This document shows, piece by piece, positions 47,235 through 57,159 of a stretch of DNA of 64,000 nucleotides. The DNA comes from Trichuris trichiura. Its lineage: Eukaryota > Nematoda > Enoplea > Trichinellida > Trichuridae. Numbering within the stretch: position 1 is the first letter of the stretch; every line of letters begins with the position of its first letter. The notes below the pieces were generated by a model. It was not told where the DNA came from, ran no database searches, and saw nothing but the letters and a program-made list of their open reading frames with translations. The position numbers were made by a program, and so were the translations under genes. The DNA is taken from the NCBI GenBank assembly GCA_037903355.1, contig JBAJFE010000039.1:434001-498000 (forward strand). The letters run 5' to 3'.

Positions 47235-47735
47235 TCAATGGCGCTTCACTTTCTTTCTCTTCTTCTTGCCCTTCTTGTGTTTGCTTCGCTTGATTTTAAT
47301 ATTCACCATTTGCTTCAAAGCTTCCAACCTCTTCGCTTTCTGCAATTGCCGCTGCACCTTCAGCTCCTTATAATTTACGTAGGGCCGTTTAGCTGGTTTG
47401 GCGCCAAACAAAATAGCCAATTTGCTTTTATGCGTCTCCTTTTCCTCTCCTTTCATTGAAGTAATGGCGAACTGACGCACTTGCAAAGCAGTTTTTTCTA
47501 ACAAATCCACATTTGAGCAGTTGACTGGTTCCTTCCTCTTCCTTCGACTTCGACGCTTTTTAACGCCCCTGGAGAAGCTGGGTGCTTCTTTGTGTACAGT
47601 AATAGACGCCGATAGAGGGGCTTCAACAAGGTTAAGAGTGGAAGCTTTCTTCTTCTCACAAGCAAGAGACAACCATAAAAGAGAGTTCTGCGATTTCTTT
47701 GGCGAAAGTGGAATCAACGCATTCTCCGAACTCAT
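47235..47735 (-). CDS. C1orf131-like (DUF4602) nucleolar protein
   Basis: A single exon encodes 166 residues. The central block LQVRQFAITSMKG followed by LAILFGAKPAKRPYVNYKEL (about 85-125) matches the DUF4602 signature of human C1orf131 ('VRQFGI...LGAKPPKK.YVNYK'), a component of the small-subunit processome in pre-rRNA processing. Long basic tracts at 59-70 (KKRRSRRKRKE) and at the C-terminus (KRSKHKKGKKKRKK) would act as nucleolar signals. The start is supported by an acceptor-like TTATCTGCAG seven bases upstream. The N-terminal third is poorly conserved, as expected. Identification rests on this one domain. Confidence 0.75.
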   Translation of the reverse strand: MSSENALIPLSPKKSQNSLLWLSLACEKKKASTLNLVEAPLSASITVHKEAPSFSRGVKKRRSRRKRKEPVNCSNVDLLEKTALQVRQFAITSMKGEEKETHKSKLAILFGAKPAKRPYVNYKELKVQRQLQKAKRLEALKQMVNIKIKRSKHKKGKKKRKKVKRH

Positions 47736-48236
47736 CGGTATACTGCAGATAAAGTGAGAAACCTAAAAATTTAAGCTAGTAAAGCCTAAGCTTATAGCGC
47801 AAGAGAAAAAGCCCACTCCAACGGTACAAAAACTTCCACACGCAATGTACAAGCTGTTTCAACGCAAGAGGCACGCAGAAAGGCAGTGCAATTAGTACAG
47901 AACAGTCTTTTACCTTGGCAAGAAGCTAAGCACCCATTTTCGAGCAGTCGAATAGGCAAAAGCCGGCTACTCGCATAACGACAGTAAGATAAAAGATCGT
48001 CATGTTCAGTTACTAAAAAATACAATTCAGCAACTACCAATTAGCACATGACTCCGCCCAAAACAGCCGAAATTTATTATTGTTAGTTTTGTTAACAGCA
48101 AGTATAATATTTTGCTTTTATTGTAGAAATCGGTTTTGAACTAAAAGAAATGCTGGAAGCGACCGGCTAAACTGTGACTGCGAGATAAAATAATGCTGAT
48201 TTTGGAACAAGCGAGATATTAACTTTTGCGCTTACG
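47736..48236. other. intergenic between the C1orf131-like gene and MGMT
   Basis: The 500 bases show no supported gene. Confidence 0.45.
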
Positions 48237-48809
48237 CTACAATGAAGACTTTTTTTTCAACAAACGTGCTTCGAAGTGGAGCAGCGTTTTCTTGAGCTCA
48301 TCAAGCTTTCCATGGGAGTATCTACCAGCGGATCCGGTTTTAGGAACCACTCGATGGCAGGGTATGATCAGTGTAACCGGATTAACGGATACAGCACCAC
48401 CAACAGCCCGAGCTGCTTTCGGCTGTCCAATCTTAGCCGCTACTTCGGAATAATGAATTGTACTTCCAAAAGGTATTGCGCAGAGCTGATTGTAAACTTT
48501 TACGGCAAACTCCGAGACGCCATTGCCATTGCTGGCCAGGCAACAAAAGCGCATATTTTCAAACAACTTTGGAAGATCGTCAACTCGTCCCTCAAAGTAT
48601 GCGCGCAACCAATTAAGAACCGTCAATTCATCTGCAACAAGCATTTCCTCCTTCTTTTGTGGATGAACTTCGCCTGCAACTTCTTTGCAACGATCCGGAT
48701 CAAAGCTGTTGAAAAGAAAGTTCAGAGAGTGCACTCCATTTTTGCATAAATGAAGGCCCATAACGCCGATGGGAGTATCAAAGCGAACTTCATCATGTAC
48801 TATGCACAT
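48237..48809 (-). CDS. MGMT: methylated-DNA--protein-cysteine methyltransferase
   Basis: A single exon encodes 190 residues (human MGMT 207). The enzyme repairs O6-alkylguanine by irreversibly moving the alkyl group to its own cysteine. The active site IIPCHRVV is intact with Cys151. It is preceded by the helix-turn-helix with YSEVAAKIGQPKAARAVGGAVSVNP, containing the arginine finger (AAR), and followed by GSAGRYSHGKLDELK in place of the usual G.YGGG..K. The N-terminal domain (DTPIGVMGLHLCKNGVHSL) is also complete. The gene lies 163 bases downstream of PUS7 on the same strand and may be co-transcribed with it. Confidence 0.93.
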   Translation of the reverse strand: MCIVHDEVRFDTPIGVMGLHLCKNGVHSLNFLFNSFDPDRCKEVAGEVHPQKKEEMLVADELTVLNWLRAYFEGRVDDLPKLFENMRFCCLASNGNGVSEFAVKVYNQLCAIPFGSTIHYSEVAAKIGQPKAARAVGGAVSVNPVTLIIPCHRVVPKTGSAGRYSHGKLDELKKTLLHFEARLLKKKSSL

Positions 48810-48971
48810 TTTCGAATCTCCGCGAGCTGCTTAAAAACATGGCAATTCGTAAATGATAATAGTCAACAAAAGCAATGGGTAAAATACAACTTCAGTCTTC
48901 CAGAGTACGCAAGTCCCCATTCAGAAAAAAACATTTATTAATGTCAGCTCGATTCGCTGTCAACCTTTTAG

Positions 48972-51236
48972 CTATGAATAATCGTTCCGCTTCGATTGGG
49001 CTTTCTTTGACATGTCAATACGACAGAGCTCCCTAAGCGCCATCGTAGCATAGCAACCGGCTGGCAAAGAGAATTCAACTATAAGCGCTAAAAACTTTTC
49101 TCCTAAAGCATAACACTGTACAATGCTTTTTGTCGAAAGTCAAATTAACAAACCGCTCGGTTCTGCGAGTTCGCGACCTTCGAGCACTTCTAGATCGGTA
49201 GGTACAAGGGCTACTGTAGGATCATCGTAACTAGCAAAGCGGTACTTCAAGTCGGCGGGTCGCACAAATACTTTACGCACACCACCGCGAACATGAAATT
49301 GATCGCGAAGATCGGCAAAAGTTGTCGAATCCAAACTTTCCTCTTTAAAAATCTCCTCGTACAACCTTGCGCCTTTAAGGAAGAAAGCAAATCATCTTAT
49401 ACCGTTTCGTACATTCAAAAAGTACATTCATTTTCAGGTAGTTTCGCGTACTGAGAAAATATGGGCAGGCAGACTTCATAGATGCTTGCATTGTCCACTT
49501 GTTCCTCACCAAGCAGGCTTACCTCGTCTGTTTCAGCTTGAAAAAACAAACTATGCGTACGAGACTGCTTAGGGGATGCCAACCGACTATTCGATTGAAT
49601 CAAATCCCCTGGAAGAGGTCGAATGCCAAAACGTTGAATTCTCCGAGAAACCAAGCGATTCCATAAAAGACTTTGGTAGCTATGCAAGTACAAGTTTAGC
49701 ATATTTCTCGGAATCTGAAATTTGCAGCTACATGCATAACATGTGAGCGGTGAGCTAAAGTAAGCAAACCGCCTTCAGTGCCATGGCGTAATTATTCTTC
49801 GACCCTTTCTTCAGCGCGGCAAGGAGCATCCCTTCCACGGATGTATGGCGCAAATGGCGGGATACTTTTTCTAGGGCAGCGGTCGCATTTTTACTCGCAG
49901 CCCATTCATGACGTGCGGCTTCCAAGTCGTCTGCAACGGAGACGTGTAAAAATACGGCAAAAAGTTAATGCGCCTTTAGCCACCATCCGTCCTCCCTTTC
50001 GGAGATAAAATTAAGTCGACCGCCTGTTCCCATTGTTTCAACAAGATGCAGCTTCAGAACAGAGATATAAAACCGCTGTCACTTCTAAATCGTGGGATTT
50101 GCGTACCGACCAACTTTGTACGTTGGGATATTTGTCGTGCCGAACCGTTGAGCTCCGTAATAGTTGATAAAGCCAAGTCGGTCAAGTCTTTCCAGGCAGG
50201 ATGTTACGGTAGAAACGTCCTTATCGACGTTGCTAAACAAAAATACAACCGCGCATCGCTTCTTTAAGCGCGAAACCGGACTGCGTACCGAAGAACTATG
50301 GAAAAGCGATTACCGCTTAGGTTTCCCAAAAAAATTGAATTCTTTTTATACGAGCAATTTCCAACCTTGATCGAACGAAGGTAGCGATTAAGGGACAACA
50401 GCTGAGACGCTTCAATGCGATAAACGCTGGCAAGCTGAGAGGTAATGGCGCGACGGTCTTTATTGCCAGCCACACTAATGTTAGCAGGCTTTATGCTGAG
50501 AAAAAACGTTAAGCCAAATGAAGAGAATTTGAATTTTTGCCGGCTCACCGTACTTTAGTTTTTTCGCAATTAACGCAATAGCTACTTGCGTATCCTTATT
50601 TTCTTTGTACAAAACAAAATTACAGTAATCGCCCTGTTGTTGATGCGGCCAAAATTTCCTTTTTCGATTACCGCGCTTCGCGTTGACGTCGACGCGACGG
50701 ACAACAATGAAAGTCTTATTTTGGTCGCTTACCGTTGAGCTGTCCAATTTGGATTCAAAAAACTCGCGAATGCACTTGTGCATTTTCGCTCGTTCGTCCT
50801 TGCTCTTCTCCTAAAAGCTTTCCCTTCGAAATGGCAAAGCGTGTACCCCGTCGACTTACGCTGCATTCGATTTTAACTTCCGTAAGCTCGCCATTGTCCA
50901 GCTGAAGCAAACGGTCGGCAATATCCGACTCGAAAACGGAGTCGAGAGTAGCGGCTTCACATTTTTTTACCTATTTTTTTAGAAGTGACCACGCAATATT
51001 TCAACCAGCGCGTTTGTACCTGAGCTTCCGGCGCTTCCATAGTGGTTAAGGTAACGACATTGCCGCAAGGGTCAATTTCTCGCACGATGAAATCCTGAAA
51101 CCTAATAGGACCCAATAAAAGCAGTTCAAAAGGAGGGCCCTCTTGAAATTTGACAAAATATTAACCTTTGCTTGAAAACGCAATCAAAGCCTTTTCCTTC
51201 GTCCATGAATTCGGTGATTTCAAAATCCGAGTCCAT
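48972..51236 (-). CDS. PUS7: pseudouridylate synthase 7 (TruD family)
   Basis: Eleven exons rebuilt from the start: 51166-51236, 51020-51101, 50860-50970, 50554-50810, 50289-50495, 50107-50232, 49984-50051, 49770-49930, 49426-49714, 49154-49372 and 48972-49087, giving 568 residues with consistent phases. The enzyme converts uridine to pseudouridine in tRNA and other RNA. The signature AGNKDRRAIT holds the catalytic Asp at about 187 (family G-T-K-D-x-R-A; here Asn replaces Thr). Other marks are WPHQQQGDYCNFVLYKENKDT, GNRFSIVLRNV, GFINYYGAQRFGT, WEQAVDLILSPK, YLHSYQSLLWNRLVSRRI and the C-terminal FSLPAGCYATMALRELCR. Introns run about 50 bases and several donors begin GTAC. A candidate trans-splice acceptor TTTGCCTAG lies 8 bases before the start. 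Confidence 0.95.
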
Positions 51237-51389
51237 CCTGTAGTCTAGGCAAAAACTGTTCGTCAATTTTGCATATCTTCGACAAAAGTAATGTCAATAC
51301 GAAGTTGCGCAAACCGCAATAAACTCAAAGGTAGCCAGTTAAAATTCAAATATTTATTTGGTAAAGCAACAAAATATGTACAACACTAA

Positions 51390-54300
51390 CTAAGGGACTT
51401 TGCGCCTTTTCACAGCGGGACGAACAAAGACGTCCCGGGCGGCAGCGGCGTGCTTGTTAAAGAATTTTACATTTTGAATTGTATCGGCCACCCAAGGAGA
51501 TTGGAAGTCCGTTGTATCTTCGGCGACCAGATGGGTCCACTTGGTGCGTCCAGCTTTGCCAAAGTCTTTCACCTAAGCAACAGGGTAACAGAGGGTACGG
51601 TATTTAAGGGATTAAAAAGTATTCAATCGGTACCTGCATAACTTTGGGCAAAAGTGTTCGATCGAAATGATCTTCAAGGGTTGGTTCGGCAAAGTTTCGC
51701 TTGTACACTTCGTCCTCCTGATCGAGGAAGAAGACACCGCGATGGAAATACTTTTGCAAGAACTTGTACTTTCCCTTGTTTTGCTACAATTCAAATATGC
51801 AATGTAGTTAGACTGTAACTTATGCATGTGTGGGCGACTACTTTGTTCGTTATAATTTTCGGGTTCGCTCTCAAGTAGGCGCGTCGCTCCTCTTCGGTCA
51901 TGTTGTGAACGCGCTGAATTTCAGCCTTCTCCTTGTCGTAGCTGCAAAGGTTTGAAAAATGAACAACGAGAAGAGGCAACTTAAGAACTTACGCTTCGCG
52001 TTCTTCCCTATCCCGTTTGATGCGTTTCAATTCGCGAACTTTCCACATTTCGTAAGCGAGCTCTTCATTTTCATCATCCGTTAAGATCGCATCCAAATCG
52101 TACTTATCATCGTCACGTACAGTGCTTTCCTGCTCCACTTCGAGACGAAGCAGTTCCTCTACCATCTTTGAAAGAAAGTTAGTTAAGCAGAGATCTCTAA
52201 ATATGAAAGTTTTTTTACTTTAACAGTTTGAGCTCGTCTTTCTTCCTGTTTCTGCTTTTCTTCTGCTTCCGCTTCTTCCTGAAGACGTTGCTCCTCGGCT
52301 GCATCCAGTAAGGTTGCACGTTCTCGTCTACGAGAAACATGGCATTACAGAGAAGCGGCGAGCATACATGCATCCAAATTTGCATACTTGCTCACAAACA
52401 CTGGTTTCAGTCGCGGGACTGCCTCGCTCTCCGAGTCTGTACATTCTTCATATTCGCTTTCCTCTTCTTCAACAGAAGATTCTTCAGCTCCGACTTCTTC
52501 CTTGGCAAGCTCCTATGACGATTTGAGTCAGGAAAATAGTTAACTTAGAAATAGCAAAGATATTCGCGCTTTCCCTTCCCAGAGAAGGCAAGTCAAGTCT
52601 ATTACGCTTTTATGGTACTGGAAAGGCTAAAAGCCTTTTTCGTGTTTATATCCCTGAAGGAAGCTATGCCTTATTTTAAAATTTCAGAACCAACAAAAAC
52701 TTTGAATTAGCAAACGTTGGTAGCCCACGGTCGATACTTCTAACCAAATCGTTATTAGCATATACTGCGTTTTCCGGAGACAAAGACATTGCGTTTTAGA
52801 AAAAAAATGACCGATAAATGTCCACTGCATGCTAACGTCGGCAGCAAAGACAGGTACACTACGTAATGTTCTGGTGAAACAATGGCAAAATGTTTTTGCT
52901 CAGAGATTTGCCAACCCGATTTATTTTACGCTAAAATCAAGCATCTATCGCTTTTAAATCTAGAAAAGCACTACTCGTACAAGTTATATTAAAAACACGA
53001 AAACCAGTAGGTTAGAAGTTTCAGCATCGTTAGTCCACTATGTGCTACTTTAAGGTTTGAGAACGCGGTTGTAAGTTTTTTCATTGTAACTCTAAGTTTG
53101 CAACCTTCGAATTTCACTTCGTGCTTGTTTTTTTGGAACTGTTCTTCTTATAAAAGAAAACTGTGGTAATGAAAACACAAAATCACATTGCAAAGTCCCT
53201 GAGAATTCAAAATTTCGGTGACGGTAGACATTGTACCTGCAAATCAGTTGTCTCACCGTTACCGAATTTTTCACTATTCGAACAGCCACATGGCAAGTTC
53301 GAAGAACGACGGTTCATGGCAGAGGTGAATTTATAGCGTTTAGGTTAATAATAAATTTAACCGAAGAAAAGAAACAAACAAACTAAAAAGCAGTCTGATA
53401 CCAAAGCTTTCAATTATCCGGACTATTCTGTGCGGCAAGTAATACGAATAGTTGAGTTTTTAAATTCTGCAAAAGATACTGTCGACAAAAACTTGAATTC
53501 ACGCATGATGACGGCTAAGAGCATGCGCTGCACAAATTAAACGGCTGCCTTCGATTATGACTGGATAATTAGCGATGGAACCTAGTCAATCTAAAAGCAA
53601 AATTAAATAATAAGAATTTTAAAAGTTAGAAATCAACAAAGGTGCGTTGCGGCGAGACAGTAAGCTATTTACAACAGTTCTATAAGCAGTATTTTACGCT
53701 TTCACCATTACGGTTGGAAGTACGCTGAAATTTTTTTACAATGGCAACTCAGCTGAGTAAACGCATGCATAGGTAGTTGAAATTGATATAAAAACGTTGG
53801 TTGAAAACGAGTGAAACTTGGATAAAACGACATTGCAATTACCTCCTCTTTCATTCTTTCCCGAACTCGTAAACGCAATTCTGCTCTTCTCCTGTGTATT
53901 TCCTAAAGAAACCGCGCTTGCATAATGCCAGTAAGTATTGTTTTAAGCGAAATTTACTTCGTCAGATAGCTCCGCATCCGCATCGTCGTCCGAGCTGCCC
54001 AGGCCTTGATCTTCCATTCTGTTCATTATAACTTTTACTTCTTGTCCTCCTAAGTGGACCTCGCGATGACGGGCAATTCTGCAAAATATTGAAGCTACAC
54101 AGCGTACTAGAAAAGTGAAAGCTATTACTTAACGTCATCTTCTTCTTCTGGACGCTGTTGCTGCATTAAACGTTTGAAGCGAGGGTCCTCTACCATATTG
54201 GGCTCTATCTCCTCATCGCTACTCTCTTTGGATTCCTCCTCCTTGGCCTGTGCATAGTTTACCGTTACGGAGCCTGTCGGCCGAGGGCGACTACGATTTT

Positions 54301-54598
54301 CAACGTCCAAGTCGCTGTCGCTTTCGTCTGTCTCGTTAGCATAATCAGGCCTAAAGATAATATAAGCAGCATTTGGCATCAACGAAAAACTAAACTTAAA
54401 TATACCTTTTACCGGCGACGTATCTATTTACTTTGACCTTCTCCATGACAATCTGCCCTGGAATTCGTAAGCCGCGCTTTAACTTGAAACAAAGAGGAAG
54501 CCGAAAAATGCGACACGCTTACCCTTTTCATTTTTTACCGCCACCGCCCCTGCGGTACACTGGACCGTCGACTTTGCGGGAACAAAAATGCCGGACAT
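51390..54598 (-). CDS. MFAP1: microfibrillar-associated protein 1 (spliceosome component)
   Basis: Eleven exons: 54523-54598, 54406-54457, 54129-54350, 53958-54078, 53843-53902, 52388-52512, 52219-52327, 51993-52165, 51842-51941, 51634-51783 and 51390-51572, giving 456 residues (human 439), all in phase. MFAP1 is a B-complex spliceosomal protein, highly acidic at the N-terminus. Recognised blocks are [36 protein letters not shown], here spread over exons 1-3, then [77 protein letters not shown], and [18 protein letters not shown] to the C-terminal [12 protein letters not shown]. All introns are short except 52513-53842, which is 1330 bases. The rc AATAAA near 51350 suits its polyA site. Confidence 0.96.
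52513..53842 (-). other. 1.3 kb intron of MFAP1, otherwise empty
   Basis: This is by far the largest intron among the housekeeping genes here. It is AT-rich, and I see no nested gene or clear transposon in it. Confidence 0.6.
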
Positions 54599-54786
54599 TG
54601 CAACAGGTTCAAAACTTTGGATACACCCAAAAACAAGGCGCAATAAATTTCGACCTAAGTGTAGTACAGTAAGCTTAAAACTCAATTTGATGCGCAAGTA
54701 CACTTTAATGTTTGTACTGTATAATTTAGCAGGCAATCATTCGTTCTTGAAAAATTTGACTGAAAGGTTGGGCGCGCTTTTCGGCG
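54599..54786. promoter_or_regulatory. divergent promoter between MFAP1 and DERA
   Basis: Only 188 bases separate the two start codons, so both 5' untranslated regions and promoters must fit here. No TATA box is evident, in contrast to the peptide genes. Confidence 0.6.
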
Positions 54787-55746
54787 ATGGTTAGCTGTTT
54801 CAAACCACTCGACTTTAGTCAACGCGTAGTCGAGCCGGGAATATTTGACGAGGAGGACATTCAAGAAGCTAGAAGCTATATGGATGGCCGATTGCAAGGA
54901 CTCACCGAACTGGAAAGACGCCAGTTGGCGCTGCAAATAGTCCGTTGCCTGGACTTGACCTCGCTCAGAGCGGTTGACACGCCATCGGATATTGAAGATC
55001 TTGTAGATCTCGCGACGCATCCGTTCCGTTCGATCTTTCCTTCCAGCGGTGATCGGTTGATTAGTTGCTCCGCGGTGTGCGTCTATCCAAGCTTAGTGGC
55101 CGATGCCGTAAGACATCGAAATGAAAAATATCCAAATTCCGACTTGAGGGTGGCTACCGTTGCGGGCGGTTTTCCTTCTGGCCAATATTTTCTGCAGACA
55201 AAGACATTGGAAGTACAATTGGCGGTCGAGGACGGAGCCGACGAAGTGGACGTGGTTATAAATCGCGCTTTAGCCGCAAAAGGCAAATGGGACGTAATCC
55301 ACGACGAGTTGACCCGCATGAAATTGAAATGCCCTCCGCATGTGCGCATGAAGACTATTCTAAGCGTAGGTGATCTAAACTCGTCAGCCGACGTTTATAG
55401 AGCCAGTATGGTGGCTATGTTGGCAGGTAGCGATTTTATAAAAACGTCAACTGGTAAAGAAGAGGCGAATGCCACATTTTATCACAGCTATCCAATGTGT
55501 TTGGCTATACGCAATTTTTTCGACCGTTTCCAACGTCGTGTCGGTTTTAAAGCAGCCGGAGGAATAAGATGCCTGGATGATGCTTTAATTCATTACCTGG
55601 TCGTTGAACATATGCTCGGTGACGAATGGACTAAACCCGACTTGTTTCGCATTGGTGCTTCCTCGTTGCTCAAGGACATTGTAGATTCCTTCGCTGATGT
55701 CCCGAGGGGTTTCAACATTGGCGAATTTTTGGATGACCACGTTTAG
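54787..55746 (+). CDS. DERA: deoxyribose-phosphate aldolase
   Basis: One uninterrupted exon encodes 319 residues (human 318). The cytosolic enzyme cleaves 2-deoxyribose-5-phosphate to glyceraldehyde-3-phosphate and acetaldehyde in deoxynucleoside breakdown. The Schiff-base lysine is K219 in FIKTSTGK. The partner lysine is K255 in GFKAAGGIR, and the proton-relay Asp is D155 in DEVDVVINRA. The sequences VAGGFPSGQ and RIGASSLLKDIV complete the barrel. It is the only intronless gene of this size in the dense region, but its codon use looks like its neighbours and it belongs to the animal-type long form, so I see no reason to call transfer. It starts 188 bases from the divergent MFAP1. Confidence 0.97.
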   Translation: MVSCFKPLDFSQRVVEPGIFDEEDIQEARSYMDGRLQGLTELERRQLALQIVRCLDLTSLRAVDTPSDIEDLVDLATHPFRSIFPSSGDRLISCSAVCVYPSLVADAVRHRNEKYPNSDLRVATVAGGFPSGQYFLQTKTLEVQLAVEDGADEVDVVINRALAAKGKWDVIHDELTRMKLKCPPHVRMKTILSVGDLNSSADVYRASMVAMLAGSDFIKTSTGKEEANATFYHSYPMCLAIRNFFDRFQRRVGFKAAGGIRCLDDALIHYLVVEHMLGDEWTKPDLFRIGASSLLKDIVDSFADVPRGFNIGEFLDDHV

Positions 55747-55908
55747 CGCGAATGTTCTTCGTCTAGTTAAGCTACGGAAAGTAAACCTCAATCTTTATAT
55801 CGTGCTTTCTTATCGTCCATTTTGTAAAGCGACTTTCAACCGTACTTTCTCAATTGTGCGCATCAATATACGGTAGTTATTTTATAAGAATTTCATTTTC
55901 GGTAGCCC

Positions 55909-56596
55909 ATGGCCAAAAATTCCGTACTCTTTGTATGCTTAGGTGAGTATGAGCTTGTTGCATTACGATTGGAGCCTATTTTCCATATTTAGGCAATATT
56001 TGCCGCTCTCCCATGGCTGAGGCCGTCTTCTTAAACATCTTGAAGCAGCGTGACATAGTTGCCAATGTTGGTTACCTTATTTGTTTCTTTGCGAGCTTCA
56101 GTTTTGTTTTAGTGGGAAGTTGACAGCGCTGCTACGTGTGACTACCATGTTGGCGGTTCGCCGGATCATCGCACCATGAAAGTGTTGCAGAAGCACGGCA
56201 TCACCGATTACAAGCACGTAGTGAGAATGATAGTCGAAGATGACTTCAAAAATTTCAATTATATATTAGGTATGGACGATTCAAACGTTAGGTAAGTCGT
56301 CAAACGGTGGCAGTCGCTTTTTTGGAAAAAAATCTGAGCTATAGTTACTTGACTGAATTTGCACAACAATTACCAAAGTCGAAAGCGGTGATTCAGCTGT
56401 TGGGCTCCTACGATGAGTCTAACAAGGAAAAGATTATTCCCGATCCATACTACGTAATGGATTGTTGCCCTTCCTTGGCGATTTAAGTAAAGTTGTTTTT
56501 CTTTTTTTGCAGACCCGAGGCTTGGACAGTTTCGAAAATGTCTACGAACTCTGCCTGAAAGCTTGCGATGGACTTTTACGTCACGCGGAGCGTTGA
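55909..56596 (+). CDS. ACP1: low molecular weight phosphotyrosine protein phosphatase
   Basis: Five exons: 55909-55942, 55993-56066, 56113-56291, 56345-56453 and 56513-56596, giving 159 residues (human 158). The P-loop CLGNICRS is intact with nucleophile Cys10 and Arg16, split by the first intron. The general-acid Asp129 lies in PDPYY at the family position, and ILGMDDSNV corresponds to the usual MDESN. The enzyme dephosphorylates phosphotyrosine and small acyl phosphates in the cytosol. The gene starts 162 bases after DERA. A free 3' splice site TTTTCGGTAG ends three bases before the ATG, suggesting spliced-leader addition. Confidence 0.96.
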
Positions 56597-56744
56597 CTGC
56601 GTTCTTGTCGCTTTTTAGAGTCGCAGTTGCGAAGAGATAAAGTTTTAGCCTCTTTTTCCTGCAAATTTGCCGATCACACTTTTTTTAAAAATATTGCCAT
56701 CTGGTTGGTCGCAAATTTTATTTAGATTTGCCGCTATTGTAGCA

Positions 56745-57159
56745 ATGGAAAAACCGTTGATGTACGTGATTGTTCGTAGTGATTTAATTTCAAAATTCTC
56801 TTGGCCAATGGGTGCTGTAATTGCGCAGGCTTGTCACGCAACGTCAGCTGTGCTGTGGAAATTTCGAGACGATCAAATTGTCCAAAAATACATGGAAGAT
56901 GAAAAATCATTGGCAAAGGTTGTACTGCAGGCAGGCTTACGTTGCGCGCTCATCGTTTTGCCGCGTAAGAGAAAGTTGCTTTTTCCAGGTTGACGATGAA
57001 GCCAGTTTGCTTACTCTGTCCCAGAGGTTGTCCGAAGCAAACGTTGAACACGTATTGTGGGTTGAAATGCCCGAAAATCTTCCAACTGCAATCGCCCTAA
57101 AACCAAATTATAAGTCGCAAGTGCGAAACTTTTTCAAGTCGATGATACTTTTTAAATAA
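56745..57159 (+). CDS. PTRHD1: putative peptidyl-tRNA hydrolase PTRHD1
   Basis: Two exons give 118 residues if 56745-56930 is joined to 56989-57159 (human 140). Marks of the PTH2-like family are YVIVRSDL, WPMGAVIAQACHATSAVLW, YMEDEKSLAKVVLQ, then VDDEASLLTLSQRLSEANVEHVLWVEMPENLPTAIALKP, and the end FFKSMILFK. With these joins the conserved KVVL(E/Q)..DEA stretch is kept, but the intron is GC-AG. A normal GT donor at 56922 is also in frame but deletes Val-Leu-Gln. A site TTGTAG ends two bases before the ATG (candidate trans-splicing). The gene is 148 bases after ACP1. Confidence 0.9.

Noticed and set aside
47238..47757. Plus-strand frames over the C1orf131-like gene
   Set aside because: Antisense shadows of the Lys-rich minus-strand gene.
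48276..48749. 157-codon plus-strand frame
   Set aside because: Antisense shadow of MGMT, whose active site is intact on the minus strand.
54787..55746. Horizontal transfer of the intronless DERA gene
   Set aside because: Length and motifs are those of the animal enzyme and composition matches its neighbours; a single exon alone is not evidence of transfer.
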